NCBI RefSeq assembly: GCF_020177595.1 | Contig: NZ_JAHTBL010000006.1 | Span: forward strand, 124,001-188,000 | DNA length: 64,000 nt | From: Cognatishimia sp. MH4019 | GTDB taxonomy: Bacteria; Pseudomonadota; Alphaproteobacteria; Rhodobacterales; Rhodobacteraceae | Direction of reading: 5' to 3' | Part shown: piece after piece, positions 49,390 through 58,497 of the stretch | How positions within the stretch are numbered: position 1 is the stretch's first letter | How the letters are laid out: the number at the start of each line of letters is the position of its first letter | Notes under the pieces: generated by a model | Database searches by the model: none | Seen by the model: the letters and a program-made list of their open reading frames with translations, nothing else | What the model was told of the DNA's origin: nothing | Program-made: the position numbers and the translations under genes

Positions 49390-50418
49390 TCATCCGTCAG
49401 AGAAAGCGCGTCTCCTATAGGAGCTGGGCGTGTTGCCCGTCCATCTCTGGAATGCCTTGTGAAAATTGGCCGCCGAGGAAAACCCGACCTCGTGGGCGAT
49501 GGCTTCGATACTGTGCTGACCGGTCTGCAAGTGGCGGATCGCGATGTCACGGCGCAAGGCGTCCTTGATCGCTTGAAACGATGTGCCATCGATCTCCAGC
49601 TTGCGGATGAGAGTGCGCGGCGTCATGTGCATGGCCTGCGCGGCGGCAGAGAGGTTGGCGCTGTCCCAGTCGGTTTGGCTGAGATAGGTGCGGACGCGCA
49701 AGGATTGGGTATGCTCACGGGATCGCGTGAAGATCCAGTCGCGCGGCGCGTTTTCCAGAAAGAGATCCAGATCGACCGTGCTGCGAACTTGAACTGGGCC
49801 GAGTTCCTTCAGGTCGAAGGAAATCGACGTGGCGTCCCCGCCAAAGCGCACCGGGGCGGGAAAGATCACCGCGTAGTCTTCCTCGAATGCGGGGTGGGCG
49901 AAGGCAAAGGCGACCGCTTTGACCGGCACTTCACGCCGTGCGAGCCACGACATCAGGCCATGGGCCAGTTTCAGGATCAGCATATGGCCAAACCGCTGTG
50001 CCGCGTGGTCGGTCTGTGGGATCAGCCTGAGCTCTAGCGCGCCGTCGGTTTCCAGCAGCTCGAACTGGTGGTCATCAAGCAATAGGTTCCAGAAGGTCGA
50101 GAACCGGTAGAGCGCGGAGGCAAGGGAGGTCGCCTCCCGCACCGAGGTCAGAAGATGCTGCAAGGCGCGGGGCCGGATCGGGCGTGACCAGAGCCCCATC
50201 ATTTCATCGCCCGTCTCGACTGCAGCCAATTGGTAGAGACGCACGATCTGATCGAGCGTGACCCTGCCATGGGGATGGTCCTGATCTGTCAGCAAATCGG
50301 AGCGTTTCAAGAGGGATTCAAAGTGACGATCAGAGCAAAGCGGTCGCAATGCCTTTAGCCAATCCGCAATGAATTGGCTGGAAACGGTCGATAGGAGTGG
50401 CGGTGTATCATAGGTCAT
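49390..50418 (-). CDS. AraC-family regulator with arabinose-binding-like N-terminal domain
   Basis: 342 aa from MTYDTPPLLSTVSSQ. The N-terminal domain (about 20-200) resembles the PF12625-type ligand domain (RLYQLAAVETGDEMMGLWSRPIRPRALQHLLTSVREATSL), and the C-terminal part has two HTH (SAAAQAMHMTPRTLIRKLEIDGTSFQAIK and SIEAIAHEVGFSSAANFHKAFQRWTGNTPSSYRRR). Such regulators often control fatty acid or xenobiotic catabolism; the downstream acyl-CoA dehydrogenase is a natural target, but this is only context. Confidence 0.9.
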   Translation of the reverse strand: MTYDTPPLLSTVSSQFIADWLKALRPLCSDRHFESLLKRSDLLTDQDHPHGRVTLDQIVRLYQLAAVETGDEMMGLWSRPIRPRALQHLLTSVREATSLASALYRFSTFWNLLLDDHQFELLETDGALELRLIPQTDHAAQRFGHMLILKLAHGLMSWLARREVPVKAVAFAFAHPAFEEDYAVIFPAPVRFGGDATSISFDLKELGPVQVRSTVDLDLFLENAPRDWIFTRSREHTQSLRVRTYLSQTDWDSANLSAAAQAMHMTPRTLIRKLEIDGTSFQAIKDALRRDIAIRHLQTGQHSIEAIAHEVGFSSAANFHKAFQRWTGNTPSSYRRRAFSDG

Positions 50419-50598
50419 GCTGCGCCTGTCGCTATCATCGAAAGGGGCCGCGAAAAACACTTTAGGAGAGACTTCGTGAACGTGGGAGATACGTCTGGCA
50501 TGTCTGCGCGCAGACGCAGCTTTGCAAAGGGCGGCATGTGTTGACGGGCAGTTGCGATTGTTCTGGCGCGGTTGGGTGTGCGGATCAATGGTCTTGGC

Positions 50599-51231
50599 TC
50601 AGATCTCGTCCTCTAGGTCTTCGATGGCATCCAGCACGAGCAGGAGACGGGTCTCTCCGGTGCCTTCTATGGGCGGAGAACGATGAAGCAAGCCAGAGGG
50701 TGGTGTCTCAGGCCAGAGGGTTCCGCGCAGCAGGATGGGCGCGCCCGTGGCGACAGAGAAGATGCGCGCAGGGTCGCGACCTTCGATGGACGTTCCGTAT
50801 TGCGTTCCCTGCCCACGATAGGTGCAGACAAGCCGCGCGGTGATTGCATCAATATGGAACTTGCGACAGGCATTCGATGTCACCGGTTGGAGCCGGAGCC
50901 GTAGGTAAGGCGTTAGCATCAGACGCGCAAAGATGTCAGCGAGCGCTGCGATGTCGCTGATCAGTTGTTCGCGTTCGGGGCAGATCGGGGTTTGGGCGAT
51001 GTCGCAGAGTTCTGTCACCGCCGTTTCGACCATGGCAGGGCGCAAGATGATGCGCCCTTCGGGCAGTGTCGCGGGGTCGAGGTGGTTGATCCATTTCTGG
51101 AACCCGGCGGCAGGTTGCCTCCGCCAGATTGCCGCCGCGCATTGCGGGTCCAGGAATGCGGTCAGGTCCTCCGGCTTGTCTGCAATCCTCACGCCGATGG
51201 CCGCGTTCTGGAGCGGTTTCTCTGCCAGCAT
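50599..51231 (-). CDS. DUF1826 protein
   Basis: 210 aa from ATG 51231 (TGATG overlap with the CobW gene). IADKPEDLTAFLDPQCAAAIWRRQ, and RKFHIDAITARLVCTYRGQGTQYG followed by a C-terminal LHRSPPIEGTGETRLLLVLDA. Histidines in KFHID and LLHRSPP could bind metal. The family is known next to COG0523 (CobW) GTPases. A metal-linked accessory role is inferred. Confidence 0.85.
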   Translation of the reverse strand: MLAEKPLQNAAIGVRIADKPEDLTAFLDPQCAAAIWRRQPAAGFQKWINHLDPATLPEGRIILRPAMVETAVTELCDIAQTPICPEREQLISDIAALADIFARLMLTPYLRLRLQPVTSNACRKFHIDAITARLVCTYRGQGTQYGTSIEGRDPARIFSVATGAPILLRGTLWPETPPSGLLHRSPPIEGTGETRLLLVLDAIEDLEDEI

Positions 51232-52442
51232 CACGCCGCTTCCTCGGAACGCCGCCAGTTTGGAAATGGATCAGGGTAATCCGGCAGGTTATCCGGCCCG
51301 GTCGCAACCACCGCAGGGACCAGACAGGCATCAAGACGGTCTTTCAGCGTTGGCCAGTCGATCCCTGCGCCGATGAAGACGATCTCTTGTCGTCTGTCGC
51401 CCCAAGGCTCTTGCCAGTGCTGCTGGAGATAGGCGCGGGCGCTCTCGTGTTCGGGCCAGCGGTCTTTTGGCACCGAGGCCCACCATGTGCCAAGTGGCGT
51501 GACGCCGGACAGCGCGCCTGCAAGCGAGAACTCGGCCACCCACTCGGGGCGCGTGGCAATCCAGAAATGGCCTTTGGCGCGGATCACGCCCGGAAGCGGG
51601 CCATTCAGCACATTCAGGATCTTTTCCGGAATGAAAGGCTGCCTTGCGCGATACACGAAAGACGCGACGCCGTATTCCTCGGTCTCTGGCGTATGATCGG
51701 CGAAGCCGTAAAGCTCCTTGGCCCACATCGGATGCTCGTGGGCCTTTTCGAAATCAAACATGCCCGTGTCAAGAATTGTGTCGGCGGCGACATCAGAGTG
51801 GTCAGTCTCGATAATTCTGGCATCAGCGTTCAGACTTCGGATGATTTTGCGAGCAGCATCAGTGCGCTGAGGACCGGCATCCGTCACCTTGTTCAGGATC
51901 ACGACATCTGCAAACTCGATCTGATCTGTCAGAAGGTGGACGAGTGTGCGCTCGTCTTCTTCGCCCAGCGTTTCGCCGCGGTCGCTGAGAAAGTCATGGC
52001 TGGAGAAGTCTTCAAGCAGGTTCACGGCATCGACCACCGTTACCATCGTGTCGAGGCGCGAGACATCTGAAAGGCTGTCCCCGAATTCATCACGAAAATC
52101 AAACGTGGCGGCAACCGGGAGCGGTTCGGAAATGCCGGTGGACTCAATCAACAAATAGTCGAAGCGATTTTCAGCGGCGAGCTTGCGCACTTCATCGAGA
52201 AGATCGTCGCGGAGCGTGCAGCAAATGCAGCCATTCGACATCTCCACGAGCGTCTCGTCTGTGCGGCTCAGTTCTGTATCAGCCCGCACCAGATCGGCGT
52301 CGATATTCACCTCGGACATATCATTGACGATAACCGCGACGCGGCGCCCTTCGCGGTTGTTCAAAACCCGGTTCAGGAGGGTTGTCTTACCTGCACCCAA
52401 GAATCCGGAAAGCACCGTGACGGGAAGGCGATTATCTGACAT
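51231..52442 (-). CDS. CobW/COG0523 GTP-binding metal chaperone
   Basis: 403 aa from [14 protein letters not shown]1 [15 protein letters not shown], the family metal site [12 protein letters not shown] (CxCC), G3-like ESTGISEP, G4 LNKVTD, and the C-terminal CobW domain ending HxW-like ([18 protein letters not shown]). COG0523 proteins insert or distribute zinc or cobalt. Preceded by GGAGCG. Divergent from an Rrf2 regulator. Confidence 0.93.
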   Translation of the reverse strand: MSDNRLPVTVLSGFLGAGKTTLLNRVLNNREGRRVAVIVNDMSEVNIDADLVRADTELSRTDETLVEMSNGCICCTLRDDLLDEVRKLAAENRFDYLLIESTGISEPLPVAATFDFRDEFGDSLSDVSRLDTMVTVVDAVNLLEDFSSHDFLSDRGETLGEEDERTLVHLLTDQIEFADVVILNKVTDAGPQRTDAARKIIRSLNADARIIETDHSDVAADTILDTGMFDFEKAHEHPMWAKELYGFADHTPETEEYGVASFVYRARQPFIPEKILNVLNGPLPGVIRAKGHFWIATRPEWVAEFSLAGALSGVTPLGTWWASVPKDRWPEHESARAYLQQHWQEPWGDRRQEIVFIGAGIDWPTLKDRLDACLVPAVVATGPDNLPDYPDPFPNWRRSEEAA

Positions 52443-52470
52443 AGAGACGCTCCAATTCTGATCTGATAGA

Positions 52471-52524
52471 TTACGCAACTTACGCAGTTACTTTACTAAT
52501 GCAACTGTGAAAGTTACGAATAAC
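52471..52524. promoter_or_regulatory. Operator-like repeats between CobW and Rrf2 genes
   Basis: TTACGCA at 52471 and 52480, and a dyad GTTACGAATAAC at 52513-52524 (GTTA-N4-TAAC), in an AT-rich 105-bp divergent spacer. Zur-type boxes in alphaproteobacteria have GTTAT-N3-ATAAC-like dyads, so a zinc box is possible; Rrf2 autoregulation is the alternative. Confidence 0.45.
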
Positions 52525-52547
52525 GCCCGTTTGGAGAAAAACCGCAC

Positions 52548-52973
52548 ATGAAGCGCAACTCTCGTTTGTCCCTTGCCCTGCACACTTTGAGCCACATGGC
52601 GGGCAGCCCTGACCGTTTGCGGACGTCTGCAGAAATTGCCGAGCATTCGGGCACCAATCCTGTCGTCGTGCGTCGCGTGTTGGGAAAGCTGCGACAGGCG
52701 GGACTGCTGATTTCCGAAAAAGGGCATTCAGGAGGCTGGCGTCTTGCGCTCAAGCCCGAAGATATCACGCTGGCGGATGTTTATCTGGCGTTGGATGAAC
52801 GGATGGTTGCAACAAATGAACCCAGCGAAGCATCGGTCTGTTCTGTGGAATATGCGCTGCATGAACGCGTGTCCCGCGTTCTTGAGGAGATCGAAGAGAG
52901 CCTTGTTCGCAAATTGAGTGAAACAGTGATCTCTGACGTGCATGGCGTCAAAGAAGACGGCGAATATCAGTAA
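52548..52973 (+). CDS. Rrf2-family transcriptional regulator
   Basis: 141 aa. The Rrf2 winged helix (SRLSLALHTLSHMAG, TSAEIAEHSGTNPVVVRRVLGKLRQAGLLISEKGHSGGWRLAL) is clear. The C-terminal part has a single cysteine (ASVCSVEYAL) instead of the three of IscR/NsrR, so an iron-sulphur cluster is unlikely to be bound alone. Divergent from the CobW gene, a probable target. Confidence 0.9.
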   Translation: MKRNSRLSLALHTLSHMAGSPDRLRTSAEIAEHSGTNPVVVRRVLGKLRQAGLLISEKGHSGGWRLALKPEDITLADVYLALDERMVATNEPSEASVCSVEYALHERVSRVLEEIEESLVRKLSETVISDVHGVKEDGEYQ

Positions 52974-53234
52974 GCGATAGCGTGAGGCCACCCGCGCTTT
53001 GGGCGATCAATTGGCTGCGCCGGGCATCCCCTTGATTGATGCGCCGGTGTCGAGGCGCCTCAGCTACAGCAGATCGCGACCGGGTGGACGTCGGCGGCGG
53101 ATCGGTTGCCCGATAGAGATCACACGCAAATCTACGAGACCCTCAAAGGCTCTTTTTAAGGCGTGTTTAAGATGTGCTGCCGCGATAGGCTTTGCAAAAC
53201 CTGACTGCCGGTTGGGGTCATTGAGGAGCGCGAC

Positions 53235-53984
53235 ATGACGCAAGAGGACGCTGGAAACTGGCGCGCAGGCATTGGTCGGTCGTTTGATATCTACTACCGT
53301 GATGCCGCGCGAACGCGTCGGATGGATGCTTTGAACAGACGCTTTGTGCGGCCTGGGGGGCTGGTCTTCGATGTGGGCGCGCATGTCGGCGATCGCACGG
53401 CCAGCTTTCTGCGACTGGGGGCGTCGGTTGTGGCGCTTGAGCCACAACCTCGCGTGTTCCGGGCACTTCGGTTGCTTCATGGGCGTCAGGCGAAAGCGAC
53501 GCTTTTGCCATGGGCGGTGGGTCAGGACGAAAGCCAGATCGTGTTTTATCTGAATAGGCGTAACCCGACAGTTGCGACCGCGTCGGCGGAGTTTATCGAC
53601 GCCGCGTCAGGGGCACAGGGATGGGAGGGACAGGTCTGGGACCAGAGCGTGACCGTGCCGATGACCACGCTGGATGCGTTGATTGCGCGATTTGGCTCGC
53701 CGGATTTCATCAAGATCGATGTGGAGGGGCATGAGGCCGATGTTCTTGCAGGGCTAAGCGTCGCGGTTCCGGCCTTGTCGTTTGAGTTTACGACGATCCA
53801 GAAGACCTGTGCGCATGACTGCATTGATCGGCTGTCCGCGCTGGGACCGTATCACTTTAACCTCAGCCTTGGCGAAGAACATGCGTTGCGCTACCCCGGA
53901 TGGGTAACGACCGAGGTGCTGAAAGACGAGATTGAGGCGTTACCGGAGGCTGCGAATTCGGGCGATGTCTATGCGCGGCTATAG
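53235..53984 (+). CDS. FkbM-family SAM-dependent methyltransferase
   Basis: 249 aa. FDVGAHVGDRTASFLRLGASVVALEPQPRVFRAL is the SAM-binding region, VPMTTLDALIARFGSPDFIKIDVEGHEADVLAGL the family signature. Relatives methylate sugar or polyketide hydroxyls. Convergent with a glycosyltransferase, with a 6-bp end overlap, so a glycan modification is plausible. GAGGAG precedes the start. The 261-bp spacer before it (52974-53234) holds no clear gene. Confidence 0.9.
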   Translation: MTQEDAGNWRAGIGRSFDIYYRDAARTRRMDALNRRFVRPGGLVFDVGAHVGDRTASFLRLGASVVALEPQPRVFRALRLLHGRQAKATLLPWAVGQDESQIVFYLNRRNPTVATASAEFIDAASGAQGWEGQVWDQSVTVPMTTLDALIARFGSPDFIKIDVEGHEADVLAGLSVAVPALSFEFTTIQKTCAHDCIDRLSALGPYHFNLSLGEEHALRYPGWVTTEVLKDEIEALPEAANSGDVYARL

Positions 53985-55028
53985 GGGTAGATCATCCAAG
54001 ACCGACCCGGCAATTTTGGCCGTCTCCAGCCAGGTCGGTAAATTGCGGCCTGCGTCTTGGGAGGCGGTCGCCAGTTGCGCCCGATGTGCCGGGTCAGAAA
54101 GGAGAGCCTCAAGCGCTTTGGCGAAGGCCTGCGGATCATCTGATGGGACAAGGTGGCTTGCGGCTTTCGGTACCGTATCGGGCACGGCGCCGGTGGCGCA
54201 ACTGACGATGGGAAGCCCGGCTGCGAGGGCTTCGTCAAAGACCAGGCCATAGCCCTCATAGCGTGTAGCAAGAGCAAAAACTGACGCTTGGCTATAGAGT
54301 TGCGCCAGCGTGTCGTCCGAAACGCGCCCGGCGATCTGGACGCGGGGCGTGAGGTCGAGATCATGCACAAGCTGCGCCAGCTCGGCGGCGTGTTGGGTGT
54401 CGTAAGGAGCACCGACGATCACTGCGCTCCACTCAAGACCCCGCAGTTCAGCGAGACTTTTCAGCACGATATCATGGCCTTTGCGCGGGTGCTGGATGCC
54501 CACCGACAAGATCAGGGGCGGATCAGCAGGGGCCGGCGGCAGCACCGGGCGATCTGTGCCGGGGCGCGCAATGGTGATGCGGTCGGGCGCGACATCGTAG
54601 CGGTTGGTAAGGATTTCTGCGGTGTGTGGGCTGGGCACCAACACATGAGAAATCAATGCCAGATTTGCGCGCTCGATCTGAAACAGGAAGTCGCGCCGCC
54701 CCGCATCCAGCCCGCTTTCAAGCGCGAGCGGGTGGTGGACCATCGCAACGGTCGGCACATGCAGGCGATACAGAGCGTCACTGTCGATCGTCGCCGAAAG
54801 AAAACCGTCGAGGATGACAGCGCGGTCAGGCTCCAAGGCGCAGAGCTGAGCGATCAGGTCTGCCATATCGGTGGGCGTTGGATCGGGGAAAGAGCTTCCG
54901 ATCTGAAGGTGTTGGACATCCCGACCCCGTTCACGCAGACCTTCCAGCAGGCGACGTTCGTAGTAGTATCCGCCGGTCGGCTGGGTGATATCGCCAGGGA
55001 TCGCGAAAGCGGCAGGGCGCAGGCTCAT
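53979..55028 (-). CDS. Group-1 (GT4-type) glycosyltransferase
   Basis: 349 aa from MSLRPAAFAIPGDITQPTGGYYYERRLLEGL, in ATGA overlap with the permease gene. Acceptor side GDITQPTGGYYYE, donor side LILSVGIQHPRKGHDIVLKSLAEL and YEGYGLVFDEALAAGLPIVSCATGAVPD (E-x7-E type). It transfers sugar from a nucleotide donor. Its coupling to an ABC importer operon is odd and may be read-through arrangement only. Confidence 0.91.
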   Translation of the reverse strand: MSLRPAAFAIPGDITQPTGGYYYERRLLEGLRERGRDVQHLQIGSSFPDPTPTDMADLIAQLCALEPDRAVILDGFLSATIDSDALYRLHVPTVAMVHHPLALESGLDAGRRDFLFQIERANLALISHVLVPSPHTAEILTNRYDVAPDRITIARPGTDRPVLPPAPADPPLILSVGIQHPRKGHDIVLKSLAELRGLEWSAVIVGAPYDTQHAAELAQLVHDLDLTPRVQIAGRVSDDTLAQLYSQASVFALATRYEGYGLVFDEALAAGLPIVSCATGAVPDTVPKAASHLVPSDDPQAFAKALEALLSDPAHRAQLATASQDAGRNLPTWLETAKIAGSVLDDLPL

Positions 55029-56608
55029 GACAGTTGCTCGGGGGCGTAGGTGGCGAGTACGCGCCGTTCGATCATGCCGACAAGTCCGTAGCCAAGCGCG
55101 GAGAGGGCGGAGACGATGACGACCGAGCTCCATAGCATATCGTAGTCGGACAGGGATGCGGAGAGCGCCATGAGGCTGCCGATACCAGAACCCGTGGCAA
55201 GCCACTCGGCCACGGTGATCGCGAGGACAGACGCTGGTACTGCCATACGTGCAGCCGCGAAAAAGGCTGGTAGCATCGCCGGAATGCGGACGCGGATCAG
55301 GCGGGTGACGGGGCCTGCGGCGTAGCTGTCGAACACATCCAGCACCTGTCCGGGCGTTTGGCGCAAGCCGTGCAGGCAGGCGACGAGTGTGGGAAAAAAG
55401 ACCATGATCGCGACGAGGGTGATGGTTCCGGTGGCGCCGCGACCCAGCAGAAGAACGACCAACGGGGCAGTTGTGACAATAGGAACGGATCGCAGCGCGA
55501 TGGCAAGTGGCATGGCCGTACTCGACAGGGCTGGTGCGAGGACCAGAACGATTGCAAGGCCCGCGCCGGCGACCAGTCCCGTGAGATAACCGGGGATTAA
55601 AAAGAGCGCCGTTTCCGAAAGAGCGCCGCCAAGCGTGGCGCGGGTTGCTGCTGCATCAGCGGCAATAAAGAGCGCGTCGAAGACCTGTGTAGGCCCTTTG
55701 GCGAAGAACGGATTTAGATTGAAGATCCACAGAGCGCTGGTCCAGATGGCGAGTGCAAGCAGCGTGACCAACACCGCATCCCACCACGCTGTTCTTTGAG
55801 TGCGGGCGGATTGGGGTGTAGCGAGTATAACGGGTGGATCGCTTAACAAGACGCGCCGCGCGAGCGACCCGATTGCGACATAGGCAAGGATGGCGACGGC
55901 AGTGGCAACGGTTGCGACGGCCCATGTCATCTCGACATCCAAAGCGCGCAGGGCGCGGATAGTGAGGACGCCCATGCCTTTTTCGGCCCCGGTAAACTCG
56001 CCCACCATTGCGCCGAGAAAGGCGGCGGGGGCTGCGATCTGCAGGCCTGTGAAAAAGTAAGGAAGGGCGGCCATTGCCCGCACATGGATCAAGGCAGCAA
56101 AGCGTCCGCGACCATAGCTGCGCACCAGATCGAACCAGCTGTCAGGGGCAGCGCGCAGACCTACAAGCAACGGGATGAGTGTGGTATAGTAAACGGCGAG
56201 TGCCGCCAGAATGATCTGCGGTCCGGATCCCGGCCCGAAAAAGACCCGCAGAATGGGGCCTGTGGCGACGAGCGGCAGGCAGAAAACCAGCAAGGCCAGC
56301 CCGGTCACGATGCGTTCACTGCGCGGCCAGAGCAGCGCCACCCCCGCCAAGAGCAAGGCCGCCAGATTGCCGATTAGAAATCCAGCAGCGGCATTGCCAA
56401 GCGTTGTCCAAAGCGCGCGGCCCATCAGTTGCCATTCGCGTAGCAGGTAGCCGATCACCTCGCTGGGGGCGGCCAGCACGAAGGCGGCGGTCAGCAGATG
56501 TCCGGCCAGTTCCCATCCTGCAAGCACTATGAGAATGCCGAGCCATGGGGTCGCCCTGGACCCGCGTAATTGCCCTGTGGCCGGGCTTTCTACGGTTAGG
56601 CTTGTCAT
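55025..56608 (-). CDS. ABC importer permease, two permease domains fused
   Basis: 527 aa, twice the normal size. Each half has a BPD_transp_1 domain with an EAA-like loop: RSYGRGRFAALIHVRAMAALPYFFTGLQIAAPAAFLGAMVGEF (first) and DSYAAGPVTRLIRVRIPAMLPAFFAAARMAVPASVLAITVAEW (second). About 11-12 membrane helices. A single chain can provide the full pore with the downstream ATPase. ATGA overlaps on both sides. Confidence 0.9.
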   Translation of the reverse strand: MTSLTVESPATGQLRGSRATPWLGILIVLAGWELAGHLLTAAFVLAAPSEVIGYLLREWQLMGRALWTTLGNAAAGFLIGNLAALLLAGVALLWPRSERIVTGLALLVFCLPLVATGPILRVFFGPGSGPQIILAALAVYYTTLIPLLVGLRAAPDSWFDLVRSYGRGRFAALIHVRAMAALPYFFTGLQIAAPAAFLGAMVGEFTGAEKGMGVLTIRALRALDVEMTWAVATVATAVAILAYVAIGSLARRVLLSDPPVILATPQSARTQRTAWWDAVLVTLLALAIWTSALWIFNLNPFFAKGPTQVFDALFIAADAAATRATLGGALSETALFLIPGYLTGLVAGAGLAIVLVLAPALSSTAMPLAIALRSVPIVTTAPLVVLLLGRGATGTITLVAIMVFFPTLVACLHGLRQTPGQVLDVFDSYAAGPVTRLIRVRIPAMLPAFFAAARMAVPASVLAITVAEWLATGSGIGSLMALSASLSDYDMLWSSVVIVSALSALGYGLVGMIERRVLATYAPEQLS

Positions 56609-57405
56609 TGCGCGGCCAAAGGGCGGTCGGCGGCCGCCATGCCATCGGAGAGTGCTGTGAAGACCTGTTCAATCAGATCGGTCGCCGCCGTTTCGCGCAC
56701 CATTTCGGCCATGCGCGGCCGGGGCAGAGCGATGTCGATATCTGCAACGATCTTTGCCGGGCGCGGGGAAAGCACGATGACGCGATCCGAGAGCAGCACG
56801 GCCTCGCTGACGGAGTGGGTCACAAGGACGGTTGTGGTGCCTTGGGCCTCCCAGATGCGGGGCAAGTCCTGGGCAAGCTGTTGGCGGGTCAGCTCATCCA
56901 CAGCGCCGAACGGCTCATCCAGCAGAAGGAGGCCGGGTTTCGTCGCCAAAGCCCGCGCGATAGCGGCGCGTTGGCGCATGCCGCCCGAGAGCGCAGCAGG
57001 GCGCGTGTCTCCGAAGCCGTCCAAGCCGACCAGCGCGATTAATTGATCAATCGCAGAAGCGTCGATGGGACGGCGTGCAAGGCTCAAGGCCAGCTCGATA
57101 TTCCCGCGCACGCTGCGCCAGGGCAAAAGGGAGGGGTCCTGAAAGGCGACCGACAGCCCGGCTTTGCGCAACGTCTCTGCTGGTGGCGCGCCGTCGATTT
57201 GCACCTCCCCAGAGCTGGGCGTCTCAAGCCCCGCGATCATCCGCAGGACTGTTGATTTGCCACATCCCGACGGGCCGACCAGCGCTGTGGTCTGGCCCGC
57301 CGCAAATGTCAGATCAAGGGACTGGACGGCCTCTGTTCCGCTGTCGAAGACCTTTGCGAGGCCGGTGCAGATGACCTCAGGGGGTGGGGTTCGATCAGGC
57401 GCCAT
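56605..57405 (-). CDS. ABC importer ATP-binding protein
   Basis: 266 aa from MAPDRTPPPEVICTGL with AGAGG upstream. Walker A GPSGCGKST, Q-loop FQDPSLLPW, signature LSGGMRQRAAIARAL, Walker B LLLLDEPFGAVD, H-loop VTHS. SsuB/TauB/ThiZ type. ATGA overlap with the permease and 11-bp overlap with the binding protein. Confidence 0.94.
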   Translation of the reverse strand: MAPDRTPPPEVICTGLAKVFDSGTEAVQSLDLTFAAGQTTALVGPSGCGKSTVLRMIAGLETPSSGEVQIDGAPPAETLRKAGLSVAFQDPSLLPWRSVRGNIELALSLARRPIDASAIDQLIALVGLDGFGDTRPAALSGGMRQRAAIARALATKPGLLLLDEPFGAVDELTRQQLAQDLPRIWEAQGTTTVLVTHSVSEAVLLSDRVIVLSPRPAKIVADIDIALPRPRMAEMVRETAATDLIEQVFTALSDGMAAADRPLAAQ

Positions 57406-58390
57406 GGACCTCTTCAAGAATAGAGCGGTCCCAGAGGTCGGGCGTCACGTCGCGGCCCAGAAGCGCAAGGGTTTCGATATTGGCAGCGACGGTATCATCG
57501 CTCCACCAGCCAAAGCCATTGGCATCTGTCAATTCCGAGAACATGAGCGGCACCTGACGTGCGGCCTGCAATTTCTGGGTTTCCAGATCGAGGCCTGCAT
57601 CAGGATACATCTGCAGCGTGAGCGCCGCAGCCGCGTCAGTATCGGTGCGATAGGCGTCCCATCCGCGAACCTCGCCTGCCATGAGTGCAACCAGTTCGGC
57701 GCGCCGATTGGCAAGGCTGTCCTCGGTCGCGATATAGGTTTGCGAATGCACTGCGTAGCCGTGATCGGCCATCAGCATGGTCAGGTTTTCGACGTTTTGC
57801 ATGGTCATGGCGACCGGCAGATCAGTTTCCCAGCAAAGCAGGCAATCGACCTCTCCAGCCAGCATGGGCTGGGCGGAGTATTGCGTTGGCACTATCTCGA
57901 TCCCGTTGATGTCGACATTGTTCAGTGTGCAGAGCGCTTGCAGGACAGGCTTGTTGGCAAGGGCCATGCCGATACGTTTGCCGATGAGATCGGCGGGTTC
58001 ATTGACCGGGTTTGCCGGAAGGGACGCAATGACGAAGGGGTTCTTTTGCATCGCCACCCCGAGGATCTTGAAAGGTGCACCTTGTTCGACCGCGGCGGCG
58101 GTGTAATCAGCCGCAGAGATGCCAACCAGCGCGGTGCCTGCGACGACGGGTGGCTCAACCGGGGCGTTCGGGCCACCCGGCAGAAGCGAGACGTCCAGAC
58201 CAGCCTCGGACCACCAGCCGTTTTCCTTGGCGATGTAGCTTCCTGCAAATTGCGAGGAGTGCAGCCATGAAAGCTGCAGGCCTACAGCGGTTTGCGCCTG
58301 CGCGCGTCCGGGTGCAAGGCCGAGGGCGACTGTTCCGGCAGCGGCGGCTCCGGTTGCTAAAAAACTGCGTCGGGTGATGGTCAATGGCAT
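57395..58390 (-). CDS. Periplasmic substrate-binding protein, NMT1/THI5-like (ThiY/RibY type)
   Basis: 331 aa. A twin-arginine signal (TRRSFLATGAAAAG, likely cut after AQA) precedes WLHSSQFAGSYIAKENGWWSEAGLDVSLLPGGPNA, the pyrimidine/riboflavin-precursor binding pattern, and LIGKRIGMALANKPVLQALC. Likely ligands are thiamine-precursor pyrimidine, riboflavin or a similar aromatic; no riboswitch was seen upstream. First gene of the importer operon. Confidence 0.88.
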   Translation of the reverse strand: MPLTITRRSFLATGAAAAGTVALGLAPGRAQAQTAVGLQLSWLHSSQFAGSYIAKENGWWSEAGLDVSLLPGGPNAPVEPPVVAGTALVGISAADYTAAAVEQGAPFKILGVAMQKNPFVIASLPANPVNEPADLIGKRIGMALANKPVLQALCTLNNVDINGIEIVPTQYSAQPMLAGEVDCLLCWETDLPVAMTMQNVENLTMLMADHGYAVHSQTYIATEDSLANRRAELVALMAGEVRGWDAYRTDTDAAAALTLQMYPDAGLDLETQKLQAARQVPLMFSELTDANGFGWWSDDTVAANIETLALLGRDVTPDLWDRSILEEVHGA

Positions 58391-58497
58391 TGGGCTATCC
58401 TTTTAACTGTCCTTAGGAATGCTAGGCGAGGGTCGGAAACTGGCAAGGGCGGGGGCCGCGTCCAATCGTCCGTTTTCGGGCAGGCGTTTTTGCGCCG

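Noticed and set aside
53040-53159. Short open fragment ending IYETLKGSF before the FkbM gene
   Set aside because: It could be the tail of a decayed gene, but it has no start, no upstream continuation and no family I can name.
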